Assembly (NCBI GenBank): GCA_902587735.1
Contig: CACIML010000007.1
Coordinates: forward strand, 1-39,568
Reading direction: 5' to 3'
Length of the DNA stretch: 39,568 bases
Source: an uncultured Pelagibacteraceae bacterium
GTDB lineage: Bacteria; Pseudomonadota; Alphaproteobacteria; Pelagibacterales; Pelagibacteraceae
The notes beneath the pieces are model-generated. The model was not told the origin of the DNA and searched no databases. It saw only the letters and a program-made list of their open reading frames with translations. A program made the translations under genes and the position numbers. Of the stretch, positions 32,460-39,568 are shown piece by piece (the stretch's first letter is position 1; each line of letters starts with the position of its first letter).

Positions 32460-33392
32460 ATGTTTTCGCTAATTTTTCCAGGTCAAGGTTCCCAAACAGT
32501 AGGCATGGGTAAAGAACTTCATGTAAAATTTGATATGGTAAAAAAAATTTTTAATGAAGCAGACAATATATTAAATTTTTCAATATCAAGTCTAATTTTA
32601 GAAGGTCCAAAGGAAAAATTAAATTTAACAGAAAATACACAGCCTGCAATTTTTTTAGTCGGGTATTCGATATTTCAATTATTAAAAAAAGAATTCAATT
32701 TAGATTTAAACAAAGCTAGTTTTTTTGCAGGACATTCTTTAGGAGAATATACTGCATTAGCCACAGCTGATGTATTAAGTTTTTCTGATACGTTAAAAAT
32801 TTTAAAAATTAGAGGAAATGCTATGCAGAGTGCCGTTCCAAAAGGTGAAGGTGGAATGTTAGCTATATTGGGTTCAGATTTAACAATAATAGAGAAAATT
32901 ATTCAAGAAAACAAAAACAGATATGAATGCTTTATTGCAAATGATAACTCTGAAGGACAGGTAGTAGTCAGTGGAAAGATTAACGATATAGATAAATTTT
33001 CCTTAGATTTAAAATCAAATAATATTAAAAATATTAAATTGCCAGTTAGTGCTCCTTTTCATTGCAATTTAATGAAAAAAGCTACAGAAATAATGAGTAA
33101 AGAAATTGAAAATTTAGAATTTAAAAATCCAAAAAATGTTTTAATTTCAAATGTCACTGGCAAAGAAATTACAGATGCAGAATTAATAAAACAATTGTTA
33201 GTTAAACAAATTGAGAGCACAGTTCGCTGGAGAGAAAGCGTTTTATTAATGATAGCAAAAGGTACTGATAAATTTATTGAAATAGGACCAGGTAAAGTTT
33301 TGTCCGGATTAATTAAAAGAATTGATAAAAATGTAAAAGTTAGTGCAATAAACACAGAAGAAGATATAAAGTTAATAAATATAAATGATTAA
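32460..33392 (+). CDS. fabD: Malonyl-CoA:ACP transacylase FabD
   Basis: FabD loads malonyl groups onto acyl carrier protein. The 310-residue protein has FPGQGSQTVGMG at the N-terminus, the nucleophile Ser93 in FAGHSLGEYTAL, and the His-containing APFHCNLM segment. GPGKVLSGLIKRI ends the fold. It starts the fabD-fabG-acpP cluster and overlaps fabG by 8 nt. Confidence 0.97.
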   Translation: MFSLIFPGQGSQTVGMGKELHVKFDMVKKIFNEADNILNFSISSLILEGPKEKLNLTENTQPAIFLVGYSIFQLLKKEFNLDLNKASFFAGHSLGEYTALATADVLSFSDTLKILKIRGNAMQSAVPKGEGGMLAILGSDLTIIEKIIQENKNRYECFIANDNSEGQVVVSGKINDIDKFSLDLKSNNIKNIKLPVSAPFHCNLMKKATEIMSKEIENLEFKNPKNVLISNVTGKEITDAELIKQLLVKQIESTVRWRESVLLMIAKGTDKFIEIGPGKVLSGLIKRIDKNVKVSAINTEEDIKLININD

Positions 33393-34122
33393 TTTAGAAA
33401 ATAAAAAGGTAATTGTAACTGGCGCAACAGGAGGAATAGGAAGTTCAGTTGTAGAAAAATTTATTGAAGCAAAAGCTAATGTTTTAGCAACTGGTAGAAA
33501 TGTTGGTAAATTAAATGAATTAAAAAATAAATTTAAAAATTTAAAAACTCTTAGCTTTGATACATCTAAACATGAAGATATTGAAAAATTTATAGATAAC
33601 TCATCCAATGAATTAGGTGGCAATGTTGATATTTTAATTAATAATGCAGGCATCAATCAAGACAACTTGTCTATAAGAATGGATATTGAAGAGTGGAAAA
33701 AAGTTATTGATATAAATTTGACTTCAACTTTTTTATTATCAAAATTTGCAATAAAAAAAATGCTTAAAAATAAATATGGAAAAATAGTAAACATTACATC
33801 AGTAATAGGGCATACTGGAAATGTGGGCCAGTCTAACTACGCAGCATCAAAAGCAGCAATTATTTCAATGTCAAAAAGTTTAGCTTTAGAATATGCAAAA
33901 AAAAATATTACAGTTAACTGTATATCCCCAGGCTATATAACAACAAATATGACAGACCAAATTAATGAAAAATGGAAGGAAATTATTAAATCAAAAATTC
34001 CCATGGATAAGTTCGGTTTGCCTAAAGATGTTGCAAATACAGTAATATTTTTATCATCAGAGTTGGCAAACTATATTACAGGGCAAACAGTACATGTTAA
34101 TGGTGGCATGTATATGGGTTGA
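33385..34122 (+). CDS. fabG: 3-oxoacyl-ACP reductase FabG
   Basis: FabG is the NADPH-dependent reductase of fatty-acid elongation. The 245-residue short-chain dehydrogenase has VTGATGGIGSSVVEKF (cofactor loop), NNAGINQDN, the catalytic Ser in NITSVIGHTGN and Tyr/Lys in SNYAASKAA, and SPGYITTNMT. The C-terminus GQTVHVNGGMYMG is standard. It overlaps fabD and precedes acpP by 49 nt. Confidence 0.97.
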   Translation: MINLENKKVIVTGATGGIGSSVVEKFIEAKANVLATGRNVGKLNELKNKFKNLKTLSFDTSKHEDIEKFIDNSSNELGGNVDILINNAGINQDNLSIRMDIEEWKKVIDINLTSTFLLSKFAIKKMLKNKYGKIVNITSVIGHTGNVGQSNYAASKAAIISMSKSLALEYAKKNITVNCISPGYITTNMTDQINEKWKEIIKSKIPMDKFGLPKDVANTVIFLSSELANYITGQTVHVNGGMYMG

Positions 34123-34171
34123 CAAAACTACTTTTTAATCTATTAACAAAATATAACGAAAAGGAATAATT

Positions 34172-34411
34172 ATGTCACAAGACGTTTCAAGCAAAGTGAA
34201 AAAAATTGTTGCGGATCACTTAGGTGTTGATGAAGCTAAAGTAACAGATGAATCTAGTTTTATTGATGATCTTGGTGCTGATAGTTTAGATACAGTTGAA
34301 CTGGTTATGGCTTTTGAAGAAGAATTCGGTTCAGAAATTTCTGACAGTGAAGCAGAAAAAATTTTAACTGTAGGTGACGCAATTAAATTTATAGAGAGCA
34401 AAAGTAATTAG
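34172..34411 (+). CDS. acpP: Acyl carrier protein
   Basis: This 79-residue acidic carrier has the phosphopantetheine-attachment Ser38 in [20 protein letters not shown]. It has a strong Shine-Dalgarno (AAAAGGAATAATT before the ATG), clearer than those of its neighbours, in keeping with high expression. It follows fabG and precedes gmk by 10 nt. Confidence 0.98.
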   Translation: MSQDVSSKVKKIVADHLGVDEAKVTDESSFIDDLGADSLDTVELVMAFEEEFGSEISDSEAEKILTVGDAIKFIESKSN

Positions 34412-34421
34412 TTAATATTAA

Positions 34422-35054
34422 ATGTCCTTAAATAAAGATGGGATAATGTTAATATTATCTTCACCATCTGGAGCAGGAAAAACAACGCTCGTAAAGCTGC
34501 TATCAAAGAATAAAGATTTTCATATTTCAATTTCTCACACAACAAGAAAACCAAGAGTAAATGAAATTCAAGATGAAGATTATCATTTTATTAGTAATGA
34601 TGAATTTAAAGGTTTAATAAAAAAAAATGAATTCCTAGAATATGCAGAGGTGTTTAACCATTTTTATGGAACCACAAAAACACCTGTAATAAATAACCTT
34701 AAAAATGGAAAAAATGTTATTTTTGATATTGATTGGCAAGGGACAGAGCAAATTAAAGCTAAAAAATTACAATATAGATTAATAACTTTTTTTGTTTTAC
34801 CGCCAAGCAAAGAAGTATTGTTTAATAGACTATCAAATAGAGACATGAAAGATAAATTAATAGCAGAAGAAAGAATGAAACAATTTGACAAAGACATACT
34901 GCATTGGAAAAATTATGATTATGTTGTTATTAATGACAATTTACAAGGTTGTTATAATCAAATTAGTAATTTAATTGAATCCGAAATTAGTAAATCCACC
35001 AATCAATACAGTAAAGAATTAATTCAAAAACATGTTGAAAAATTAACATCTTAA
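34422..35054 (+). CDS. gmk: Guanylate kinase
   Basis: The enzyme phosphorylates GMP to GDP. The 210-residue protein has the P-loop [18 protein letters not shown], the GMP-binding [33 protein letters not shown], and [14 protein letters not shown]. It is the last gene of the fab-acpP run and overlaps the convergent rsmA gene by 12 nt. Confidence 0.97.
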   Translation: MSLNKDGIMLILSSPSGAGKTTLVKLLSKNKDFHISISHTTRKPRVNEIQDEDYHFISNDEFKGLIKKNEFLEYAEVFNHFYGTTKTPVINNLKNGKNVIFDIDWQGTEQIKAKKLQYRLITFFVLPPSKEVLFNRLSNRDMKDKLIAEERMKQFDKDILHWKNYDYVVINDNLQGCYNQISNLIESEISKSTNQYSKELIQKHVEKLTS

Positions 35055-35834
35055 ATTTTCATATTCTTTAGTAATTTTGTAGTATGTATCAAGCGAAAGA
35101 TTTTGTGGTCTTAAATTTAAGTTAATATTAAGCTTTTTAGCAATTTGTTTTGGATTTTTAAATATTTGACTTAAAGGTTTTTTAATCATTTTTCTTCTTT
35201 GGTTAAAAAAAATTCGAGTAATCATTTCAAGATTTTTAGAGTTTTTTATTTTATAAAATTTATTTTTTGGTGAAAAAATTAACAAAGTACTTTCAACCTT
35301 TGGTTTTGGAAAAAAACTATTTCGACTAATATCCATAACCTTTTCAATATCCAGTTTCCAATTAGATAAAATTGATAATCTTCCATAACTAGATGTATTA
35401 ATTTTAGAAATAATCCGATCTGCTACCTCTTTTTGAAACATTAAAATAAGCTTACTAAACCAGAAGCTTTTATTTGTAGATATTATCCATTTTGATAAAA
35501 TTTTAGTAGAAATATTATAAGGCAGATTGCCAAAAACAATTAGTTTTTGTTTAGAAATTAAATTTTCAGAAATTTTTAATACATCTTCGTTAATAATATT
35601 TATTTTGTCCTTAAATTTTTCATTGAGAAAAAATGATAATTTACTATCTTTTTCAACCACAAAGATTTTTTTAGGATTTTTTTCAACAAGATAATGAGTA
35701 AGATTCCCTGTTCCTGGTCCTATTTCTAAAATTTCCTTATTTTTATATATAGAAATGATATTAACAATTTTTTGTAATATATTTTTATCAATTAAAAAAT
35801 TTTGACCTAAACTTTTTTTGGGTTTAGTTAACAC
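35043..35834 (-). CDS. rsmA: 16S rRNA dimethyladenosine transferase RsmA/KsgA
   Basis: RsmA dimethylates two adjacent adenines near the 3' end of 16S rRNA. The protein has [19 protein letters not shown], the SAM site [15 protein letters not shown], and the catalytic motif [10 protein letters not shown]. There is no ATG; the ORF track starts at TTG 35849, but GTG 35834 ([13 protein letters not shown]) overlaps pdxA by only 11 nt and is preferred. Either gives a full-length enzyme of 263-268 residues. It follows pdxA in the lptD-surA-pdxA-rsmA operon. Confidence 0.96.
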   Translation of the reverse strand: MLTKPKKSLGQNFLIDKNILQKIVNIISIYKNKEILEIGPGTGNLTHYLVEKNPKKIFVVEKDSKLSFFLNEKFKDKINIINEDVLKISENLISKQKLIVFGNLPYNISTKILSKWIISTNKSFWFSKLILMFQKEVADRIISKINTSSYGRLSILSNWKLDIEKVMDISRNSFFPKPKVESTLLIFSPKNKFYKIKNSKNLEMITRIFFNQRRKMIKKPLSQIFKNPKQIAKKLNINLNLRPQNLSLDTYYKITKEYENLRC

Positions 35835-36810
35835 GGATTTTGTCAGCAAAATTTATAGCTTCTTGAAAACTTGAAGGATCAGATTTTTTTTGTCCTAACA
35901 TTTGATTATTTGTACCATGATCTGGAGAAATTCTAATAAATGGTAATCCTAATGTAATGTTTATTGCATTAAATTCATAAAGAGTTTTAATTGGTGTTAA
36001 TACTTGATCATGGTACATGCCAATAATTACATCAAATTTTTTTACGTTTTTTTTAATAAACAATGTATCCGCAGCGAAAGGACCTAAAATCTTAATTTTT
36101 TTTTTTGATAAAAATTTAATTGCAGGATTAATTATTTCTTTTTCTTCATTTTTGTCTTTTAGGGACTCACAATGAGGATTTAAACCAGTAACGGCAATAT
36201 TTGGCACTTTGTTTAAGAATTTTTTGTAAAATTTATTTATAGTAATTACTTGTTTAATTATTTTTTTTCTTGTTATTTTTTTAAAAATATTTTTTAACGG
36301 TAAATGAGTGGTAATAGGGCTTACCGCAAGGTTTTTATTATATATAAGCATAACTTCTTTTCCTGAATGTTTTGTTTTAGACGAAATATATTCAGTAATA
36401 CCAGGAAATTTTTTTTTCAAAAAATGTTTTTTTGAGATTGGTCCATTTATTAGCGCTCGTCCTTTTTTTTCATTCATAAGCTTTATTCCTAAATTAAAAC
36501 ATTGAGCAATATAATTGTTTGACTTTGTTGAAATTTTATCAAATGTTTTATTGTGATTAAAATTTATATTTATGAGATTAATATTTTTATTACTAAGCTT
36601 ACTTAAATTAGTAAATTTGTTGTTAAACAACTTTATTTTAAAAGAATATTTTAATTTATGCATTTGTTTTAAGACCAAGTCATAAGAGGCAATAATTAAA
36701 ATAGGAGATTTGCAATTTTTAATTTTTTTATTTTTTAAAGTTTTAAAAAAAATTTCTAAAAAAATACTATAAGGCTCTCCTGACACAATTATTATTGGTT
36801 TAATTTTCAT
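35824..36810 (-). CDS. pdxA: 4-hydroxythreonine-4-phosphate dehydrogenase PdxA
   Basis: PdxA oxidises 4-phosphohydroxy-L-threonine in pyridoxal phosphate synthesis. The 328-residue protein starts IKPIIIVSGEPYSIFLEIF, somewhat altered from the usual TPGDPAGIGPE, and contains LINGPISKKHF, GITEYISSKTKHSGKEVMLI, GLNPHCES, GMYHDQVLTPIKTL and SPDHGTN. The Gly-rich start motif is less conserved than in most homologues. It overlaps the surA reading frame by 11 nt and rsmA at its 3' end. Confidence 0.94.
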   Translation of the reverse strand: MKIKPIIIVSGEPYSIFLEIFFKTLKNKKIKNCKSPILIIASYDLVLKQMHKLKYSFKIKLFNNKFTNLSKLSNKNINLININFNHNKTFDKISTKSNNYIAQCFNLGIKLMNEKKGRALINGPISKKHFLKKKFPGITEYISSKTKHSGKEVMLIYNKNLAVSPITTHLPLKNIFKKITRKKIIKQVITINKFYKKFLNKVPNIAVTGLNPHCESLKDKNEEKEIINPAIKFLSKKKIKILGPFAADTLFIKKNVKKFDVIIGMYHDQVLTPIKTLYEFNAINITLGLPFIRISPDHGTNNQMLGQKKSDPSSFQEAINFADKIRVN

Positions 36811-37746
36811 ATATTTCAGCGCTATTTTTTATTTTTTTATAATATATTGATGAGAATTGTCTTAGCTGCCTATTTTTTTCAGACTGAATCATTTTTTTTA
36901 ACTCTTGATTTAAATCTATTTCTAATTCACTTATTTTTTTGTCATCTATTTTTATTATCATTACTCCGCCAGGAATGTTAATTGGAGTTGTAAATTCACC
37001 GACATTTATTTTTGATAATTCATTATAAATTTTTTTTGAAATTTGATTTTTTGGAATCCATCCTAACAACCCTCCAAATTTTGCTGTATCTGAAACACTG
37101 TATATGTTTGCTGTGTTTTTAAATCCTATTTCTTTTATACTTTCTAATATTTTTTTATTTTTTCTTTCTAGTTTTTCTTTATTTTCAGCACTAAAAAGTA
37201 TTTCTGATAATAAAAATACTTCTTGTTTATTTAATGTAGATTTTTCTTCATTTAATTTTTTTTTAGTTTTTCTATATCAATATTAACTTGACCTTTATAT
37301 TTTTGAAATATTAAAGAGTTCCAAGTAGCCTCAATTTCAAATTTTTTTTTAACATCAATAATTGTAAGCTCGTAATTTGATAAATAGTTCATAAATTCAA
37401 TTTTATTTTTTAAACCTAATTTTTCAAAGTTTTTAACTATAATTTCATCTAAGTAACTTGCATTTTGATCTAATTCAAAATATTTAAGAATTTCAATAGT
37501 TTTTATTTTTTCTCTAATTATTGATTCTTTTGCTACTTTTGTTTTTTGTTCCTTTGTTAATTTTTTTAAGTTTGGATTAAGTGCTTCTAAATATTTAAGC
37601 TCTATTTTTAAATCATGGTTTGTAATTATTTCATTATTGATTTTTGCAATTATTAATGCATCATTCATTGAAAATGATGGAGTTAGAATTATTTTTAAAA
37701 CAAATAAAGTTAATAATATTAATTTTAATAATTTCAATGTGTTCAT
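36800..37746 (-). pseudogene. surA: SurA-like periplasmic chaperone/PPIase, frameshifted at an A9 run
   Basis: SurA escorts outer-membrane proteins through the periplasm. Two ORFs of the track are parts of one gene. 37252-37746 encodes a signal-like helix (LLKLILLTLFVLKIILTPSFS) and the SurA N-domain (IIAKINNEIITNHDLKIELKYLEAL...). 36800-37069 encodes the parvulin part (LLGWIPKNQISKKIYNELSKINVGEFTTPI). In the minus-strand sequence CTA followed by eight more A residues (A9, plus coordinates 37256-37264), one extra A continues the frame as KLKKKLNEEKSTLNKQEVFLLSEILFSAENK... through to FGGLLGWIP. The gene is intact otherwise. It may be a sequencing or assembly error, a true mutation, or slippage-decoded. 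It overlaps lptD as ATGA. Confidence 0.85.
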
Positions 37747-39568
37747 TGTTTAGTATTTGGTGAAGAAATTTTGCTAAATGGAACTATTGTTAGTGAGAAA
37801 AATAATTCTTCACTAGGCTCTATGTCTCTATCTGAATAATAATCTTTATTATATTCAACGGCAGCAACAAGGCAGTCATTTTTATATTCATATATTAAAT
37901 TGTAGAACTCAGTTAAATTTGTTTTTTTATTTTTTCTTGTTTTAAATTCTAATTTATTGTTTTCATCTAATTTATATCCAATTTCATTTGCAAGATAACT
38001 ATCAGAACCTAGTTCGTTATTTTCTTCCAAAAATTCAAACGAAGTGACAAAATTGTTAATAGTAATTGTTGATTTTACAAAATTATAATTAGATGTATTT
38101 AAATTATTATCTAATGAAAAATTATAATTTAAATCAACGTACTTGTTTGGACTTATTGTTAACTCTCCAACAATATCTGAAGATTTATTTCCTAATTTTG
38201 AGCTTGTGGGTAATCTTGAGTCGTTAACATCCTTAAAATTTGTTGCTAGATTTAATGATAAAAGTTCATCATCATTTTTTTTCTTTAATAAGTATTCACT
38301 TCCAATAGTGAATGATTGACCTCCTTCAACTGTGTCGTTTCCTGAAACTCTATTTAGAGAAAATATATTATTATAATCTATTCTTCTGTCTAAATCAGTT
38401 AGTTTACTAGATGTATTTGGACTAATTCTAAATGATGCTTTTGGAGTAAAATAACTATTAGTATTTTTTCCAACTTTTTTTAATGGAAGTGAGGAGTTAA
38501 ATGAAAAAATAGCAAAGTTTTCTGAACTTAATTTATCTTTATAATTTGGTGATTTTTCTCCTTTGGTATTAACATTTTTTAATAAAAATTTTAAGTTATT
38601 TGTGATCCCATTTTTTAAAAAGAAAGGAATTGAATCATATTTAAAATTATTAACTAAAACAGACTCATATATATTTGTATCATAATTTTTTTGAGATCCT
38701 GAAGTGGTAAATTTCAAATCTCCTTTTAGATCTGTTTCAGTATTTATTAATTTTGAAATTGAAAAATCTGGATAAATATACTGATATCTATCACTTCTAT
38801 CCTTACTAAGATCTTCAAACACTTCAAACCTTGTTTCTATGCTAAAGTCTTCTTTGCTTGCGTTAAAATCAAGAAACGAGTTAAGAAGTGAATAGCTATT
38901 ATTTATTGAAGAGGTAATATTATTATTTTTTAGATAAGTATCATTAGATGTTTGTTCAATGTTTAACTCTATATCACTGTTTTCAAAAAAATTTGATTCC
39001 AAATTCATTGTTGTATTTGAAAATAAATGACTTTTAGTAGCATTTCCAATTTTAGCTAAACTAAAATCTGTGATGTGGTTTGAATTTTTGTTAACTTGTC
39101 TATATTCGTTTTGCAACATCAAGTCATTGTTAAAATAAATATTAGGTTTGAATGTAAAATCTTTATTGTCTGAAATTACATGATAATAAGGTATTTGAAA
39201 GGAAACTCCTGAAGAAGAAGAATTTCCCATTTGTGGGACTAAAAAGCCAGATTTTCTTTTTACAGTAGGATCAGGATGAAAGAACTTTGGAAAATAAAAA
39301 ATAGGCTTATCATAAATTTGTAGCCATGCATTTTTATAATTTATAATTTGATTTTTTTTATCGTGCTTAATTTCAGCTGATTTAATTGTCCATGGAGGGC
39401 ATTTTTTTTTATTTTTTTTACAAGTTGTAAAAATTCCACCTTTAATAATTGTCTCTTCTTTATTTGACAATGCATAATTTCCTTTGAGTCTTGGTTCGTT
39501 TTCACTATTTCCAAAAACATCGTTTCTAAAATTAATTTCAATATCTTTACCAATTACTTCTTTTTTTT
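37743..39568 (-). CDS. lptD: LPS-assembly protein LptD, 5' part cut by the window edge
   Basis: LptD is the outer-membrane barrel that inserts lipopolysaccharide. The ORF track starts at an internal TTG (39470), but the frame is open to the window end (..EVIGKDIEINFRND..NEPRLKGNYALSNKEETIIKGGIFTTC), so the true start lies outside. Visible parts are the end of the OstA jelly roll and the conserved FTTCKKNKKKCPPWTIKSAEIKHDKKNQIINYKNAWLQIYDKPIFYFPKFFHPDP. A long series of beta strands to the C-terminus follows. It is coupled to surA by an ATGA overlap. Confidence 0.93.
   Translation of the reverse strand, partial: KKEVIGKDIEINFRNDVFGNSENEPRLKGNYALSNKEETIIKGGIFTTCKKNKKKCPPWTIKSAEIKHDKKNQIINYKNAWLQIYDKPIFYFPKFFHPDPTVKRKSGFLVPQMGNSSSSGVSFQIPYYHVISDNKDFTFKPNIYFNNDLMLQNEYRQVNKNSNHITDFSLAKIGNATKSHLFSNTTMNLESNFFENSDIELNIEQTSNDTYLKNNNITSSINNSYSLLNSFLDFNASKEDFSIETRFEVFEDLSKDRSDRYQYIYPDFSISKLINTETDLKGDLKFTTSGSQKNYDTNIYESVLVNNFKYDSIPFFLKNGITNNLKFLLKNVNTKGEKSPNYKDKLSSENFAIFSFNSSLPLKKVGKNTNSYFTPKASFRISPNTSSKLTDLDRRIDYNNIFSLNRVSGNDTVEGGQSFTIGSEYLLKKKNDDELLSLNLATNFKDVNDSRLPTSSKLGNKSSDIVGELTISPNKYVDLNYNFSLDNNLNTSNYNFVKSTITINNFVTSFEFLEENNELGSDSYLANEIGYKLDENNKLEFKTRKNKKTNLTEFYNLIYEYKNDCLVAAVEYNKDYYSDRDIEPSEELFFSLTIVPFSKISSPNTKQ

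Noticed and set aside
36800-37069. Separate small gene (89 aa) as listed in the ORF track
   Set aside because: It is in frame with the surA N-terminal part once a single A is added to the A9 run, and the sequence between has the composition of coding DNA, so it is the C-terminal part of surA.
39341-39553. 70-aa minus-strand ORF at the right edge
   Set aside because: The lptD frame is open through this region to the window end and encodes recognisable LptD sequence, so this ORF is a shadow.

Overview
ORGANISM. The window is very AT-rich and densely packed: overlapping stop/start codons, intergenic gaps of a few bases, and Lys/Asn/Ile-rich proteins. It combines glycine amidinotransferase, betaine-homocysteine methyltransferase behind SAM riboswitches of the SAM-II/SAM-V class, and alphaproteobacterial core genes. 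This points to a streamlined marine alphaproteobacterium of the SAR11 (Pelagibacterales) type. That assignment rests on recognition, not on a search. I saw no tRNA, rRNA, CRISPR array or insertion sequence.

LEFT PART (1-14.9 kb, accessory metabolism). A 5'-truncated ureohydrolase and an unrecognised GNAT-like gene precede a minus-strand operon: TauD-type Fe(II)/2-oxoglutarate dioxygenase, an HD-domain protein with the complete residue set of the PhnZ/TmpB mixed-valent diiron oxygenases, and a GMC flavin alcohol oxidoreductase. This looks like a two-step oxidative C-P cleavage route with an extra dehydrogenase. An EmrE-like SMR transporter is divergent from it. Next is a molybdenum formate dehydrogenase block (NifU-like scaffold, fdhD, fused NuoE/NuoF-type subunit, catalytic subunit), with mobA and moeA diverging. 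An EamA transporter and glycine amidinotransferase follow, ending in a good terminator. Between 14.2 and 14.94 kb is a small rearranged patch with a duplicated gene fragment, imperfect direct repeats around a small membrane-protein gene, and a 10-nt tandem repeat.

MIDDLE (14.9-24.8 kb). A minus-strand operon of exported proteins contains a Tat-type flavin amine oxidase, two tandemly duplicated PhoX/DUF839-like proteins, a tiny signal-peptide ORF, a possible 21-residue membrane peptide and a secreted alpha/beta hydrolase. A charged helical protein, an MFS transporter and a second EamA transporter follow. The bhmT leader (23.07-23.36 kb) carries a SAM-II aptamer with terminator/antiterminator, then a SAM-V-like aptamer, then three mutually exclusive strands that can expose or hide the bhmT ribosome binding site. 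A rhodanese gene follows bhmT.

RIGHT PART (24.8-39.6 kb, core genome). Minus strand, in transcription order: rpsF, rpsR, rplI, dnaB, RND-type exporter, cvpA, purF and a second HD-domain gene. Diverging on the plus strand: fabD, fabG, acpP, gmk. Converging on gmk is lptD (5' end cut by the window edge), surA (frameshifted at an A9 run), pdxA and rsmA.

Best candidates for something new: the TauD/HD/GMC operon, and the bhmT double-riboswitch leader with its RBS relay.
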